The notes beneath the pieces were generated by a model. That model saw nothing but the letters and a program-made list of their open reading frames with translations, had not been told where the DNA came from and did not search any database. From Nitrospira sp. (GTDB taxonomy: Bacteria > Nitrospirota > Nitrospiria > Nitrospirales > UBA8639), in assembly GCA_024760505.1 (NCBI GenBank), contig CP058931.1, positions 2,428,001 through 2,492,000 on the forward strand: 64,000 bases of DNA. The letters run 5' to 3'. Of the stretch, positions 50,597 to 60,616 are shown piece after piece. How positions within the stretch are numbered: the first letter of the stretch is position 1; each line of letters starts with the position of its first letter. The position numbers and the translations under genes are program-made.

Positions 50597-51733
50597 ATGC
50601 CCACTAACAAAGTTATTCACATCAAGACCTCCACTGCACAAGCACCGCTTTCCCCGGCCCAAAAAAAATTCAATACCCTGATCAAGAAGATCGATGCGCA
50701 GAAAAAAGTGCTACGGGAATGGCAGGAAACCTTTGAGCAATGCAGCCAGGATTCCGTCGAAAAACTGGAGCCTTTACGCAAGACCCTGCACGAACGTCAA
50801 GCCGAATTGGTATTGCTGCTCGATCAACAATTCACCAGCCACAAATTTACCGCCAGTCAGCAAGACAAGCTCACTCACCTGATCACCGAAATTTGTGAGG
50901 AACTCATCAGCCTCCATCCGCGCGATGATTTGAAAACCATTTTCAATAAATACAGTGCTGACGATTTTGACTCACTGGATCAGGCCGGCGACGACATGGC
51001 GAATGAAATGATAAAAACGATGTTTGAACAAGAATTTGGTGTCTCGCTGGATGATGCTGAGTTTGACATCAAAGACCCGCAAGGCACTGCCGAACGATTA
51101 GCAGAAAAGGTCAAGCAACAACAAGAACACGCTGAGCAGGAAGCAGCCAAACGCCCGCAGCCCAAGAAAAGTGCCAAACAACTAGCCAAAGAAGCCAAGG
51201 TAGCGGAAGAAGCCGCCAACGTCAGCAAATCCATCCAGGTTGTTTACCGCCAACTGGTCGGCGTCTTGCACCCCGACCGTGAACCTGACCCGGCAGAGCG
51301 CGAACGCAAGACCGAACTGATGCAGCAAGTGACGGTCGCATATGGCAACAAGGACTTGCTGAAACTGCTGGAACTGCAACTCGCCATCGAGCAGATAGAC
51401 CAGAGTCAACTCAGCAACATCACTGCCGACCGCCTCATGCATTACAACAAAATCCTCAGCGACCAGTTACGCGAGTTGGAAGAAGAGGTCTTTCTCAGAG
51501 AAAGCGAAATCCGCCTGATGTTCAATGCCTCCCCCTTTGAGCCGCTTTCCCCCAAACGCATGGTCGGGTTGCTCAAGCAGGACATGCGCACGGCACAGGA
51601 CATGATTGCCCGCGTCCAGCGAGACTTGCGGGCGTTTCGGGATGTGAAACGGCTCAAAGCTTGGTTGAAAAATTATCGGATTCCGGAGCCGGATTTTGAC
51701 CCGTTTTTTGATGAGTTTCCGCCATTTCGTTAA
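50597..51733 (+). CDS. J-domain-like protein with coiled coils
   Basis: A 378-residue cytoplasmic protein. Residues about 15-80 and 175-205 look coiled-coil (IDAQKKVLREWQETFEQ, KQQQEHAEQEAAKR). Residues 215-265 read VYRQLVGVLHPDREPDPAERERKTELMQQVTVAYG, a J-domain core with the HPD motif, so it may recruit DnaK to a specific client. The tail contains another helical region ending PFFDEFPPFR. ATG 50597 follows CAGGACGACC; a further ATG at 50558 is less likely. Codon use (many CAA, GCC, CTG) differs from its AT-rich neighbour, so transfer is possible. Confidence 0.75.
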   Translation: MPTNKVIHIKTSTAQAPLSPAQKKFNTLIKKIDAQKKVLREWQETFEQCSQDSVEKLEPLRKTLHERQAELVLLLDQQFTSHKFTASQQDKLTHLITEICEELISLHPRDDLKTIFNKYSADDFDSLDQAGDDMANEMIKTMFEQEFGVSLDDAEFDIKDPQGTAERLAEKVKQQQEHAEQEAAKRPQPKKSAKQLAKEAKVAEEAANVSKSIQVVYRQLVGVLHPDREPDPAERERKTELMQQVTVAYGNKDLLKLLELQLAIEQIDQSQLSNITADRLMHYNKILSDQLRELEEEVFLRESEIRLMFNASPFEPLSPKRMVGLLKQDMRTAQDMIARVQRDLRAFRDVKRLKAWLKNYRIPEPDFDPFFDEFPPFR

Positions 51734-52281
51734 CCAACGAAGAGCGCTTCTATTGCCCCCACTGACGTCACATCATTAGCCTTGAATAACGCAAGGTCTG
51801 TGGCTTGGGGCAAGTCTGTTGTTGCATGATCTGGTTTGCGAATTATTCGAGTGTGTTCTGGAAGTTCTTCCCTCCGAATTGCTTTATCCGGATTTCAAAA
51901 AAATCTAACAGGGGGAGTGGTTGTTGACTTCAGAGGTTGGCCCAACGCCCTTGGAAATGAAAAGGGGGGCACTACAAGTTTGAGATGGTGGTTGAGTCAC
52001 GAAACCATTTCCATTTTTTTTACTTGGAAATGGGGGGAAGAAGGAAGTGATCGCCGACTCCTTAAGCGGGTATCCTCTCACTAAAACGAACGTGGAAGCC
52101 CCACCCTTTGGGTGGGGAGGAAACGTTCAGCCGGCCGGAGGCCGGTCCAGGCTGTAATACCATGGGCCCATGCTCGTTAAACGGACCAGTCAATCGATAC
52201 CATCGGTATGAAGACCAAAAGACGACGCAATTGAAGTTGTTTTAAGGGTTTTGAAAAGCCCCGCCCTTTGGGCGGGGAACT
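51734..52281. repeat. Intergenic region with two GC-rich hairpins
   Basis: About 550 bases. A hairpin CCCCACCC-TTT-GGGTGGGG lies at about 52098-52116, within ggaagccccaccctttgggt, and next to it ccggccggaggccgg. This pair resembles the right end/guide scaffold of IS200/IS605 (TnpB) elements, but no tnpA or tnpB is present. Only one short plus-strand frame (51836-52084) exists and it is not convincing. Confidence 0.45.
52252..52277 (-). terminator. Terminator of RND efflux operon
   Basis: CCCCGCCC, loop TTT, GGGCGGGG at 52259-52277. Read on the minus strand it lies five bases past the stop of the RND gene and is followed by CTTTTC, a rho-independent-type terminator. Confidence 0.7.
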
Positions 52282-55200
52282 TTACTCTGCAACGATAGCT
52301 TCCGGTTCATTCGAAACTTTTACCGGGGAAGGCGAGTTGACAGTAACGGTGAACATGCCCAACACATCCTCCACGACCAGATAGAGGCAGGGAATAAGCA
52401 CGAGCATGATGGCGGTGGCAAAGAGAATTCCAAATCCCAATGAAATGGCCATGGGAATCATGAACCGGGCCTGACGGGATGTTTCGAAAATCATGGGACC
52501 CAATCCGCCGAAGGTGGTGAGGGTGGTTAACAGAATGGGCCGGAACCGGCGGATGCCCGCCTGGCAGATGGCCTCAAAGGCATGATGTCCTTCCCGCCGC
52601 TTGGTATTGGCATAGTCGATCATGATTAAGGAATCATTGACCACCACTCCGCCAAGCGCAATGATCCCCATCATACTGATGATGCTGATGTTGTAGCCCA
52701 TAATCATATGCCCGATCACCGCACCAACCAATCCGAATGGAATGGATGTCATCACAATGGCCGGTTGAAGGTAACTACGAAACGGCACGGCCAGCAAGAC
52801 ATAAATCAGGATCAATGCCAGCGTCGAACTATAGAGAAAACTCTGAAGCGCATCTCGCATATCGGCCTGGCGTCCTTCGAAGCTGTAACTGAGGCCTGGA
52901 TAATCTCTTAGCAAGGCCGGAAGCACGTCGCTTTTCAGTTTATTCAGGACAAGGTTGGTTTCCTTTGCGGGTTGGACATTCGCGGTGACGGTCACGGTGC
53001 GGTGTCCGTCCCGACGGGTGATTTCCCGAAACGCCCGGCCTTTTTCGACCGTCGCAACCTGATACAACGGCACGTGTGGACCGGCAGGCGTTCGAATCAC
53101 CAGATTTTCCACGTGGTATTCGCTCGAGCGCTCCGACTCCGGGAATCGCACCAGTACTTTGATCTCGTTTCGCCCTCGTTGCTGGCGAAGGGCTTCCGAT
53201 CCGTAAAACGCGTTGCGGGCTTGTCTGGCGATATCCCCGGCGGTGAGGCCGAGGCTGCGGGCCTCCTCTTTGATGCGGAAGTCCAGTTGGGGTTTCCCCG
53301 GAGAATACCCGTCGTCTACGTCTTTGACACTGCCGAATTCAGCCAGACGGTCGGCCAAATCGGTGCTCGCCTTATCAAGCATGTCAATATTCCGATGGCT
53401 GAGTTCAACACTGATCCCCGCCCCGCGCCCCGGTCCCCCGCTATCCGCCTCAAACCGCAGGTATTCCACTCCCGGGAAATCCGGAGTGTGTTCCCGCCAG
53501 AGGGTGGTCAATTCGCTGGTACTGAGCGGACGATGGTTCGCATCCGGCAAATAGGCGCGAACGTCGATGGTGTTTTCCAGCACCAGTGCAAAGGTGCCGT
53601 TGGTAATATGTTGTCCCGGATACTGGTCGATCACCTCTTGCACGGAACGGATCAACCCGTCCCGGACCCGGATCATTTCCTCTGGAGGACTTCCGAAAGG
53701 AAGCGCGGCTGAGGCCTTGGCAAAATCAGCCTCAACGGTGGGCATGAGAATAAAGCCCATGCGTCCGCTGAATGGATAGGCCAGCACGATGGCAAAAATC
53801 CCGAACCCGATGGCAATCGTCAGGTAGCGGTGAGTAATGGCCCGGCGGAGAAAAGGACCATAGGTCCGTTCGACGAATCGGGAAAACCATGCACTGAACC
53901 GTTGTTGGGTGTGATGCAGGGTTCTGCCGATGGTGCCGGTCGGATTGGCGCCCGAATGTGCCAGATGGGCTGGAAGAACGAATAAGGCTTCGACCCAGGA
54001 AATAATGAATGCGGTCGAGACCACCACGGGAATCACGGCCCAGATTTTTCCGAAGGACCCGGGCATGAACATCAGGGGCAGAAAGGCCACGATATTTGTC
54101 AAAATGCTAAAGCTGATGGGAATGGCAATATCCCGTGCCCCCAGGATGGCTGCCTCGCTGAAGGATTTGCCGCGTTGCCGGTATTCATAAATGTTTTCCC
54201 CGGCAATAATGGCATCATCCACGACAATTCCGAGCGCAATAATGAATGCAAAGAGGGACACCATATTGATAGACACGTCCATGGCGGGTAGAAAGAGCAT
54301 GGCCCCCAGAAATGACGTCGGGATCCCCACCGTCACCCAGAATGCCAATTTGTATTCCAGAAACAGGGTGAGGATAGCCAGGACCAGTAACAATCCGAGA
54401 AATCCATTTTTCAGCAGAAGCGTGAGCCGTTGATAATAAATTTCCGACCGGTCTTTGAGAATGGTGTAATGGATGGAGGCCGGGAGATCAGGAATAATAC
54501 GGTCCATCGCGGCGCGTGCGCTTTCCGACACACCGATCGGAGTTTGATCTCCCACTCGAAAGATTTCGATGCCAATGGCACGTACCCCGTTAAATGTGGC
54601 ATACGTTTCGCTTTCCTGGAATCCTTCCGACACGTGGGCGATATCTCCGAGACGCAAGAGCGTTCCCGTTTGGTTGGCAACGATGGGGATGTCGGCAAAG
54701 TCTGATGCCCAATCACGTCGTTCCTGTACCCGCAACAGGATTTCGCCACTGGAGGTTTCCACGCTTCCACCCGATCGATCGAGTGCGGTCGCAGCTATGG
54801 TTTGTGCAATGTCCTCCAATGTCAGTCCATAGGCCCGGAGGTCTTCTTGAGACACCTCCACATGAATTTCATATGCCCGCGCGCCTTCAAGGTCGACTTG
54901 CGTAATGCCGGGTTCTTGTAAGAGACGGTCCCGAACCTGCTCGGCGACTTCACGAAGCGTCCATTCCGAGACGTCACCATACAACTGAAGTGTCAGGACG
55001 TCGCGACGACGGGTGTCCAAGGTGACACGCGGCTTTTCCGTATCCTCCGGAAAGGTGACGATGCGGCTGATCGCCTGCTGAATGTCCTGATAGACTTTTT
55101 GATTGTTGGACTTGGCCAGGAGTTCGACGACGACCGTTCCCTGATTTTCCGCGGCCGTGGCCCGGATCTCGTTTACGCCCTCCAGACCACGCACCCCTTC

Positions 55201-55443
55201 CTCGATTGCCAGGATCACCCCGTGTTCGACTTCTTCGGGACTTGCGCCCGGAAACGGAACGGTGATGGTGACGGTGTCTTCTTCAAATTCGGGAAAAACC
55301 TCCTGCTTAATGTGGGAGGCCATAAACAGTCCACCCAGCAGTAGCGTCAACATGAGCAAATTGGGCGTGACCCGGTTGTGCACCATCCAGGCCAGAGGGC
55401 CGGATTCTCGCTGAGGTGGAGACGAGGAAGGGTTAGGTTCCAT
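52282..55443 (-). CDS. RND multidrug efflux transporter, inner-membrane pump
   Basis: A 1053-residue AcrB/MexF-like RND pump (12 spans, two large periplasmic loops). Motifs are FPEFEEDTVTITVPFPGASPEEVEHGV near the start, GIVVDDAIIAGENIYEYR (TM4 proton-relay Asp pair VVDDAI) in the middle and GGVVVNDSLIMIDYANTKR (TM10) later. It exports substrate from the periplasm/inner leaflet using protons. Of the two charged TM4 Asp positions both are present, so the relay looks intact. Its ATG overlaps the end of the adaptor gene by 11 bases. Substrate cannot be told; the divergent two-component pair suggests inducible control. Confidence 0.94.
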   Translation of the reverse strand: MEPNPSSSPPQRESGPLAWMVHNRVTPNLLMLTLLLGGLFMASHIKQEVFPEFEEDTVTITVPFPGASPEEVEHGVILAIEEGVRGLEGVNEIRATAAENQGTVVVELLAKSNNQKVYQDIQQAISRIVTFPEDTEKPRVTLDTRRRDVLTLQLYGDVSEWTLREVAEQVRDRLLQEPGITQVDLEGARAYEIHVEVSQEDLRAYGLTLEDIAQTIAATALDRSGGSVETSSGEILLRVQERRDWASDFADIPIVANQTGTLLRLGDIAHVSEGFQESETYATFNGVRAIGIEIFRVGDQTPIGVSESARAAMDRIIPDLPASIHYTILKDRSEIYYQRLTLLLKNGFLGLLLVLAILTLFLEYKLAFWVTVGIPTSFLGAMLFLPAMDVSINMVSLFAFIIALGIVVDDAIIAGENIYEYRQRGKSFSEAAILGARDIAIPISFSILTNIVAFLPLMFMPGSFGKIWAVIPVVVSTAFIISWVEALFVLPAHLAHSGANPTGTIGRTLHHTQQRFSAWFSRFVERTYGPFLRRAITHRYLTIAIGFGIFAIVLAYPFSGRMGFILMPTVEADFAKASAALPFGSPPEEMIRVRDGLIRSVQEVIDQYPGQHITNGTFALVLENTIDVRAYLPDANHRPLSTSELTTLWREHTPDFPGVEYLRFEADSGGPGRGAGISVELSHRNIDMLDKASTDLADRLAEFGSVKDVDDGYSPGKPQLDFRIKEEARSLGLTAGDIARQARNAFYGSEALRQQRGRNEIKVLVRFPESERSSEYHVENLVIRTPAGPHVPLYQVATVEKGRAFREITRRDGHRTVTVTANVQPAKETNLVLNKLKSDVLPALLRDYPGLSYSFEGRQADMRDALQSFLYSSTLALILIYVLLAVPFRSYLQPAIVMTSIPFGLVGAVIGHMIMGYNISIISMMGIIALGGVVVNDSLIMIDYANTKRREGHHAFEAICQAGIRRFRPILLTTLTTFGGLGPMIFETSRQARFMIPMAISLGFGILFATAIMLVLIPCLYLVVEDVLGMFTVTVNSPSPVKVSNEPEAIVAE

Positions 55444-56656
55444 GGGGAGTCACCGGTGTGTCCGAACGGCTGGTATTCAGGCGAATGGGCATTCCATTCG
55501 TGGGGGCGGAAATGTCGGTGACCACTAAGCGGTCTCCCGTATCCAGGCCTTCAGATATATAGACCGCATGTTGGCCACGATAGGCGATCGTCACCTGACG
55601 AATTTCCAGTGTATTGTCTGTATTCATGAGCCACACGGTGTCCTGATCATGGATCCAGCGACGATCCACCTTGGCCAGCCGGCTGAGTTCCTCCCCCTGA
55701 ATTTCAGCGCGAAGATACGAGCCGAGCAGCACGCGAGGCAGCGGCGCATGCTGTGCTTGAAGATTCAAAGGGTCTTGAATGGCCACCAGCAGTCTGGCCA
55801 TTCGCCCGTTGGGTTCAAGGTCGGTCAGCAACCGGACCACACGGCCCGTCCGAAATTTTTCTTTTCCCCACACATTTTCCTGAAAGAGTTTGACAGCGGA
55901 CCCTGGTTCATCAGGTGTGCGAGGAATCGTGATCCAACGTAATTGAGCCATGGGAACGGCTAACTCAACCCAGTATTCTTTCGTTCCCGCAATTGTCACG
56001 AGATCGGTGGTGGTGGTCACATAGGTCCCGAGATCCACGTGATGGCGAACGACGGTTGCCTCAAACGGGGCTTTGATGACGGTGCGTGCCAGCGCGAGCT
56101 TTGCGGATTGCAGGGCAGCCGCGGCGGCATCCACGTCGGCTTTCATCGCGCGCAGTTGCGGTAGGCGAAGGACCAGGGCTTTTTCCTGGTCGTTGATCGT
56201 TGCACCCAATAAATCGAACTCTTGTTTGGCGACAACCTGGTTGCCCTCTTCGAGGAGGAGAGCTACGCGGGCCTTCGCCAGATCGGATTGTCGTTGGCGG
56301 ACAGCCAGCGCATAATCCGCCGGTTCCAAACGAAGAATGGTTTCCTGTGCGTTGAACCGACCGCCGGGAACGAGTTCAGGGTTGACGGAGATGATCTTCC
56401 CGTTCACCTGTGACCGCAGTGTGATTTGATGAACAGGCTGGACTTGTCCCCAAGCCTCGATGGTCAGTATCTGTTTGGTCACATTGATTTCAACGGTTTC
56501 CACCAGTCGGGGCTGCCTGGGTTTGGGATGACGTTCAGGTTGTGGGGCGGTCTGGACGATCGAAAACGCAATGCCTCCAGCCAGCGCCAGGATCAGAACA
56601 GGCAGGACCGCCTTCACCAGGATCAGTCGTATGTTGGAATGGGATGGGGGTAACAT
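55433..56656 (-). CDS. RND efflux periplasmic adaptor (HlyD/MFP family)
   Basis: A 407-residue adaptor. A single N-terminal anchor (about 12-32), then a biotinyl-lipoyl-like domain split by a helical hairpin (about 110-190), beta-barrel and membrane-proximal domain follow the usual order (VQPVHQITLRSQVNGKI and APFEATVVRHHVDLGTYVT). It joins pump and outer-membrane channel. It overlaps the pump gene by 11 bases and follows the outer-membrane factor gene by 27 bases; all are in one operon. Confidence 0.93.
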   Translation of the reverse strand: MLPPSHSNIRLILVKAVLPVLILALAGGIAFSIVQTAPQPERHPKPRQPRLVETVEINVTKQILTIEAWGQVQPVHQITLRSQVNGKIISVNPELVPGGRFNAQETILRLEPADYALAVRQRQSDLAKARVALLLEEGNQVVAKQEFDLLGATINDQEKALVLRLPQLRAMKADVDAAAAALQSAKLALARTVIKAPFEATVVRHHVDLGTYVTTTTDLVTIAGTKEYWVELAVPMAQLRWITIPRTPDEPGSAVKLFQENVWGKEKFRTGRVVRLLTDLEPNGRMARLLVAIQDPLNLQAQHAPLPRVLLGSYLRAEIQGEELSRLAKVDRRWIHDQDTVWLMNTDNTLEIRQVTIAYRGQHAVYISEGLDTGDRLVVTDISAPTNGMPIRLNTSRSDTPVTPHGT

Positions 56657-56683
56657 GAGTTGGGCGTATTTCGGGAGGAATCC

Positions 56684-58114
56684 CTATCCGGTGGAAATGG
56701 TTAATTGACGGATTTCAGGTTTAGTCATGGGCCACCCACCCGCCAGAGCCTTGGCCAGATCAACCCGAAAATCTATGAGTGTCCGCCGGGCGGTCAGGAT
56801 CTCGCGTTCAAGTTCCTGTTGACTGTTCAGCGCATTGAGCACGTCCAGATAGGCGGTGGCACCATTCAGATACCGGGCTCGCAAGCGTTCGATGACCTGG
56901 GTGGCGATGCGGAACTGATCTTCCAGGCTGGAGGTTTTGGCCCGTTGTTGTGTTTCACGAATCAGGGCATTTTCGACCTCCTGGAAGGCTTGAAGGACCG
57001 TGAATTCGTAGTTGTGAAGGACTTCAGACCGAGCGGCTTTGTTCAGATCGACTTGCGCCGCCCTCGCCCCCGCATTAAAGATCGGTGCGACGATTTGTGC
57101 CGCTACGGTGGCTAACCAATTGGCAAACAGTCCTCCCGGAGCGGCGGCAAAGGATCCGCTGGTCAGGGTTGGGGTAAGATTTGTGGTTATCGACCCGGTA
57201 AGATCAATGCGCGGGAAACGTTCGGCAATGGCGGCCGCGACACGCGCATCGGCTGCCTGTACCTGGTAAAACGTGGCCTGCACATCAGGGCGACGTTGAA
57301 TGAGCTCCCCGGGCAGGCCGGTACTCGGCAATGGGGGAAGGTGTATCAGCGCTTGATTGTCGGGGATCTCCAGAGACTTGGGAGGTTTCCCAAGAAGAAT
57401 GGCAAGTTGATGGCTCAGTGTCCCGATTTGCGCGCGGACGTCTTTGGTTTTTCCACGCGTTTGCTCCACTAATTGTTTCTGTCGCAAGACGTCGGCCGCT
57501 GCGGCCACGCCCTGTCGGAACCGCAAGGTGACCAATTGCAGGACTTTTTCGTTGGTAGATATCTGTTTCTCCAGCAAGGCCAGTTGGCCTCGTTGTTCGA
57601 GCAGGTTATACCAGGTTTTCGCCATTTGACTCGATAAGGTGATCGCGGCGACCGTTAAATCGGCCTGACTGGCTTGCGCGTCGAAGTTCGCCGCACTTCC
57701 GAAAGCTCGTACCCGTCCCCACAGGTCCAGCTCATAGGCCACCGATACTCCTACAGCAAAACGATCGGTTTGCGTGCCTAAATCCGTTCGACTCCGGCTG
57801 GCATTACTGTTCGCGTTTAAAAATGGAAACCGGGGGGCTCCATCACGTACGGCAATGGCTTCCGCCTGTCGCAGGCGGTCCCAGGTGGCCAACAGAGTCG
57901 GGTTGTCTTCCAGCGCGCGTTCAATCAACCGGTCAAGGGCCTCGTCTTCAAAGGCTTCCCACCATTTGTCCGGCAACGCTTGCTGGCCGGAAAGGGAAAA
58001 GGAATCGGGCGGCTGAAATTTCAATTCAATAGGTTGTGGGTCGAACAGACACCCGGTCAACAGCATCAGGGAAATTCCTGTGAGGATGGCGCGACAATAT
58101 TGAAGGGTATTCAT
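56684..58114 (-). CDS. Outer-membrane factor lipoprotein (NodT/OprM family)
   Basis: A 476-residue TolC-like channel protein of the NodT type. The signal peptide ends in LLTGC (Cys22), so it is a lipoprotein. Two OEP domains of coiled-coil helices follow (about 55-245 and 265-455), with PDVQATFYQVQAADARVAAAIAERFPRIDL marking the second. It forms the outer-membrane exit duct of the tripartite pump, which sits in the same operon as first gene. Confidence 0.93.
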   Translation of the reverse strand: MNTLQYCRAILTGISLMLLTGCLFDPQPIELKFQPPDSFSLSGQQALPDKWWEAFEDEALDRLIERALEDNPTLLATWDRLRQAEAIAVRDGAPRFPFLNANSNASRSRTDLGTQTDRFAVGVSVAYELDLWGRVRAFGSAANFDAQASQADLTVAAITLSSQMAKTWYNLLEQRGQLALLEKQISTNEKVLQLVTLRFRQGVAAAADVLRQKQLVEQTRGKTKDVRAQIGTLSHQLAILLGKPPKSLEIPDNQALIHLPPLPSTGLPGELIQRRPDVQATFYQVQAADARVAAAIAERFPRIDLTGSITTNLTPTLTSGSFAAAPGGLFANWLATVAAQIVAPIFNAGARAAQVDLNKAARSEVLHNYEFTVLQAFQEVENALIRETQQRAKTSSLEDQFRIATQVIERLRARYLNGATAYLDVLNALNSQQELEREILTARRTLIDFRVDLAKALAGGWPMTKPEIRQLTISTG

Positions 58115-58430
58115 ACGATGTTGCGGATGACGAGGAAAATAATTGCTGATTCCTTTATGAATGATACTTGTCTGAACTTTATGTGACCCGAGATGAAAAA
58201 CGTCTTTTTATTGGATCTTGGGGACGAACACGATCCATCCAGCTGTTTCACCCCCATGCTTCTTTGTTCGGTTAGTATACCCAGGATATTTCCCTGAATT
58301 TTTCCACATCCTTCTTTTTTGTAAGAAAACCTGACAGAATTCTGTTTTGACAAACTTTGATACAATTTTTTTTCCCTCACTCCCGGTTCCGGCGTCATAA
58401 TAATGAAGAAGGGTGATCTTGAGGAGCCAT
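58115..58430. promoter_or_regulatory. Divergent promoter region of efflux operon and two-component genes
   Basis: About 316 bases between divergent operons; it must carry both promoters and, probably, the response-regulator binding sites. I see AT-rich stretches at 58310-58370 (tgacagaattctgttttgac) but cannot define a clear operator. Confidence 0.5.
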
Positions 58431-59150
58431 ATGGATTCGTTACCGCATCTCCTTGTTGTTGACGATCAGCCGGATATCCGCAATCCGCTTTCAACCTATC
58501 TTACGCAAAAAGGCTTTCGGCTGAGTACGGCTGGAAGCGCGGCGGAAGCCCGGAAAATTCTCGAGACCAGCGCCATCGACCTCGTCGTCCTGGATATCAT
58601 GATGCCGGGAGAAGACGGTCTCTCTCTCTGCCGTCATTTACGTGAAACAAAGGACATTCCCATTATTCTGCTCACGGCCATGGCGGAAGAAACCGACCGC
58701 GTGATCGGGTTGGAAATGGGCGCGGATGATTATGTCGTCAAACCGTTTAATCCCAGGGAATTGCTGGCACGAATCAAATCCGTGCTCCGGCGGGCGAATA
58801 GTCTGCCATGGAAAGAACGGCGCATTGCAGAAAAAACCATTCGATTCGACCGATGGGTCTTACAGGTTTCGCAACGAGAACTTGTCGGAGAGGATGGCGT
58901 GGCCATTCCGCTCAGCACCGGGGAATTCGTGCTGTTGACGGTGTTCCTGAATCATCCACGCATGGTGTTGACTCGTGATCAATTACTCGACCTCACCCGC
59001 CATCGCGCGGGCGATGTGTTTGATCGCAGTATCGACAATCAGGTCAGCCGGTTGCGTAAAAAAATTGAAATCGATCCCAAGCTTCCTTCCCTGATTAAAA
59101 CCGTGTGGGGAGGGGGATACACGTTCACCGCAGAGGTTACCTTTCAATGA
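58431..59150 (+). CDS. OmpR-family response regulator
   Basis: A 239-residue regulator. The receiver has the acidic pair in VVDDQPD, phosphoacceptor Asp55 in LDIMMPG, and KPF near residue 106. The C-terminal winged helix (about 140-235) has LTRDQLLDLTRHRAGDVFDRSIDNQVSRLRKKIE. ATG 58431 was chosen over the upstream 58413 because GAGGAG directly precedes it. The stop overlaps the kinase ATG (ATGA). Diverging from the RND operon, it probably controls it. Confidence 0.95.
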   Translation: MDSLPHLLVVDDQPDIRNPLSTYLTQKGFRLSTAGSAAEARKILETSAIDLVVLDIMMPGEDGLSLCRHLRETKDIPIILLTAMAEETDRVIGLEMGADDYVVKPFNPRELLARIKSVLRRANSLPWKERRIAEKTIRFDRWVLQVSQRELVGEDGVAIPLSTGEFVLLTVFLNHPRMVLTRDQLLDLTRHRAGDVFDRSIDNQVSRLRKKIEIDPKLPSLIKTVWGGGYTFTAEVTFQ

Positions 59151-60616
59151 AACCGGGTTTACATATTCTCAGACGGGTGTTGCCGAAACGGCTGACCAGC
59201 CAGATGATAGCACTTCTGCTCGCGGCCCTCGTCATTGCGCAAGTGGCCAACTTCCTTATCTTTACCGATGAACGTCGTGCGGCTATTCGATCTGTCGAGC
59301 GGACTCAAATTCTCGAACGAACCGCTTCTCTCATCGATCTCATTGAACACAGTCCATCCGGTTTGCACGATCGCATGGTCCAAGCCGCCAGTTCACGAAA
59401 ATTGTACTACTGGTTGTCGGATACCAGTCAGATTCCTCAAGCCATGCAACAAGGCGACCATGAGTGGATCAGTCGTCTTACGGATTTGCTCAGCAAGAAT
59501 GATGTGTCTGAGCTGCGGTTCATGCTTCCCCCACAGGACGGGTCATGGAAAAAGACCATAGGGGAGGCGCCGGAAGGCGTTCAACCTTCCATTTTACGCA
59601 GTAAAGCATCCGGCCCGTCCTTTCCTCTTCCACTCTCTGAATATGATGCCCCGGGCCTGCTGATTTCCGCGCGTCTCCAGGATGGCCGATGGCTGAATGC
59701 CGGCATGGGGATCACCCCATCCCTGGGCCGCTGGGCGCTGCCGACTCTCATTTCGATGGGGCTAGCCGGTGGCAGTATCTGCCTGATTGTGGTGTTCATG
59801 GTGCAACGCCTCACGCGTCCGCTTCAACAACTCACGGAAGTTGCGGAGCGGGTTGGTCGCGGGGAATCCATCACCCCTATCCCGGAAGAGGGTCCCGTCG
59901 ATATTCAGCAGACCATCCGGGCGTTTAACCGCATGTACGAACGACTGCAACGGTTTGTCCAGGATCGCACGAGAATGCTGGCGGCCATCAGTCACGATTT
60001 ACGCTCTCCCATTACCTCTCTTCGACTGCAAGTGGAATTGATGAAGGATCAGGAGGCAAGAGGCAAGATGCTGGATACGTTGGATGACATGCAACGGATG
60101 ACCGAAGCCTCGCTGGCCTTCGCCCGGGACGAGGCCTCGACGGAGGTATCGCGTTCGGTCGATCTCAGTGCCCTAATTGATAGTCTTTGTCAGGATCTGG
60201 CTGATATGGGCATGGCTGTGAATTTCGAGAGCGCGCAGAAAACGCCATATACCTGCCGCCCCATCAGCCTCAAACGGGCCCTTCGAAATCTCATTGAAAA
60301 TGCCGTGAGCTATGGGGGACAGGTCGAGGTCAAGCTTCGACAGCATGACACGGAATTTCAGATTGTGATTCAAGATAGTGGTCCGGGAATTCCGGAGCAG
60401 GATTTTGAACGGGTCTTTCAGCCGTTTGTGCGATTGGAAGAATCCCGTAATAAGCAAACAGGAGGCATCGGCCTCGGCATGGCCATCGCCCGTTCCATCG
60501 TTCGCAATCATGGCGGGGACATCAGATTGGCCAACCTCCCGGGCGGGGGGCTAACGGTGACGATCCATCTGCCGGCATCGCCCCTTCACCAAGCTGAGGA
60601 TAAAACCTACGCATAA
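59147..60616 (+). CDS. EnvZ-like sensor histidine kinase
   Basis: A 489-residue membrane kinase. Two spans (about 20-40 and 200-220) flank a periplasmic sensor of about 155 residues. HAMP (RLTRPLQQLTEVAERV) and the HisKA box AAISHDLRSPITSLRLQVE with His283 follow, then the ATPase N, G1 and G2 boxes (LIENAV, DSGPGIP, GGIGLGMAI). It would phosphorylate the regulator encoded just upstream. The tail extends about 10 residues beyond the usual end. Start overlaps the regulator stop. Confidence 0.94.
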   Translation: MKPGLHILRRVLPKRLTSQMIALLLAALVIAQVANFLIFTDERRAAIRSVERTQILERTASLIDLIEHSPSGLHDRMVQAASSRKLYYWLSDTSQIPQAMQQGDHEWISRLTDLLSKNDVSELRFMLPPQDGSWKKTIGEAPEGVQPSILRSKASGPSFPLPLSEYDAPGLLISARLQDGRWLNAGMGITPSLGRWALPTLISMGLAGGSICLIVVFMVQRLTRPLQQLTEVAERVGRGESITPIPEEGPVDIQQTIRAFNRMYERLQRFVQDRTRMLAAISHDLRSPITSLRLQVELMKDQEARGKMLDTLDDMQRMTEASLAFARDEASTEVSRSVDLSALIDSLCQDLADMGMAVNFESAQKTPYTCRPISLKRALRNLIENAVSYGGQVEVKLRQHDTEFQIVIQDSGPGIPEQDFERVFQPFVRLEESRNKQTGGIGLGMAIARSIVRNHGGDIRLANLPGGGLTVTIHLPASPLHQAEDKTYA

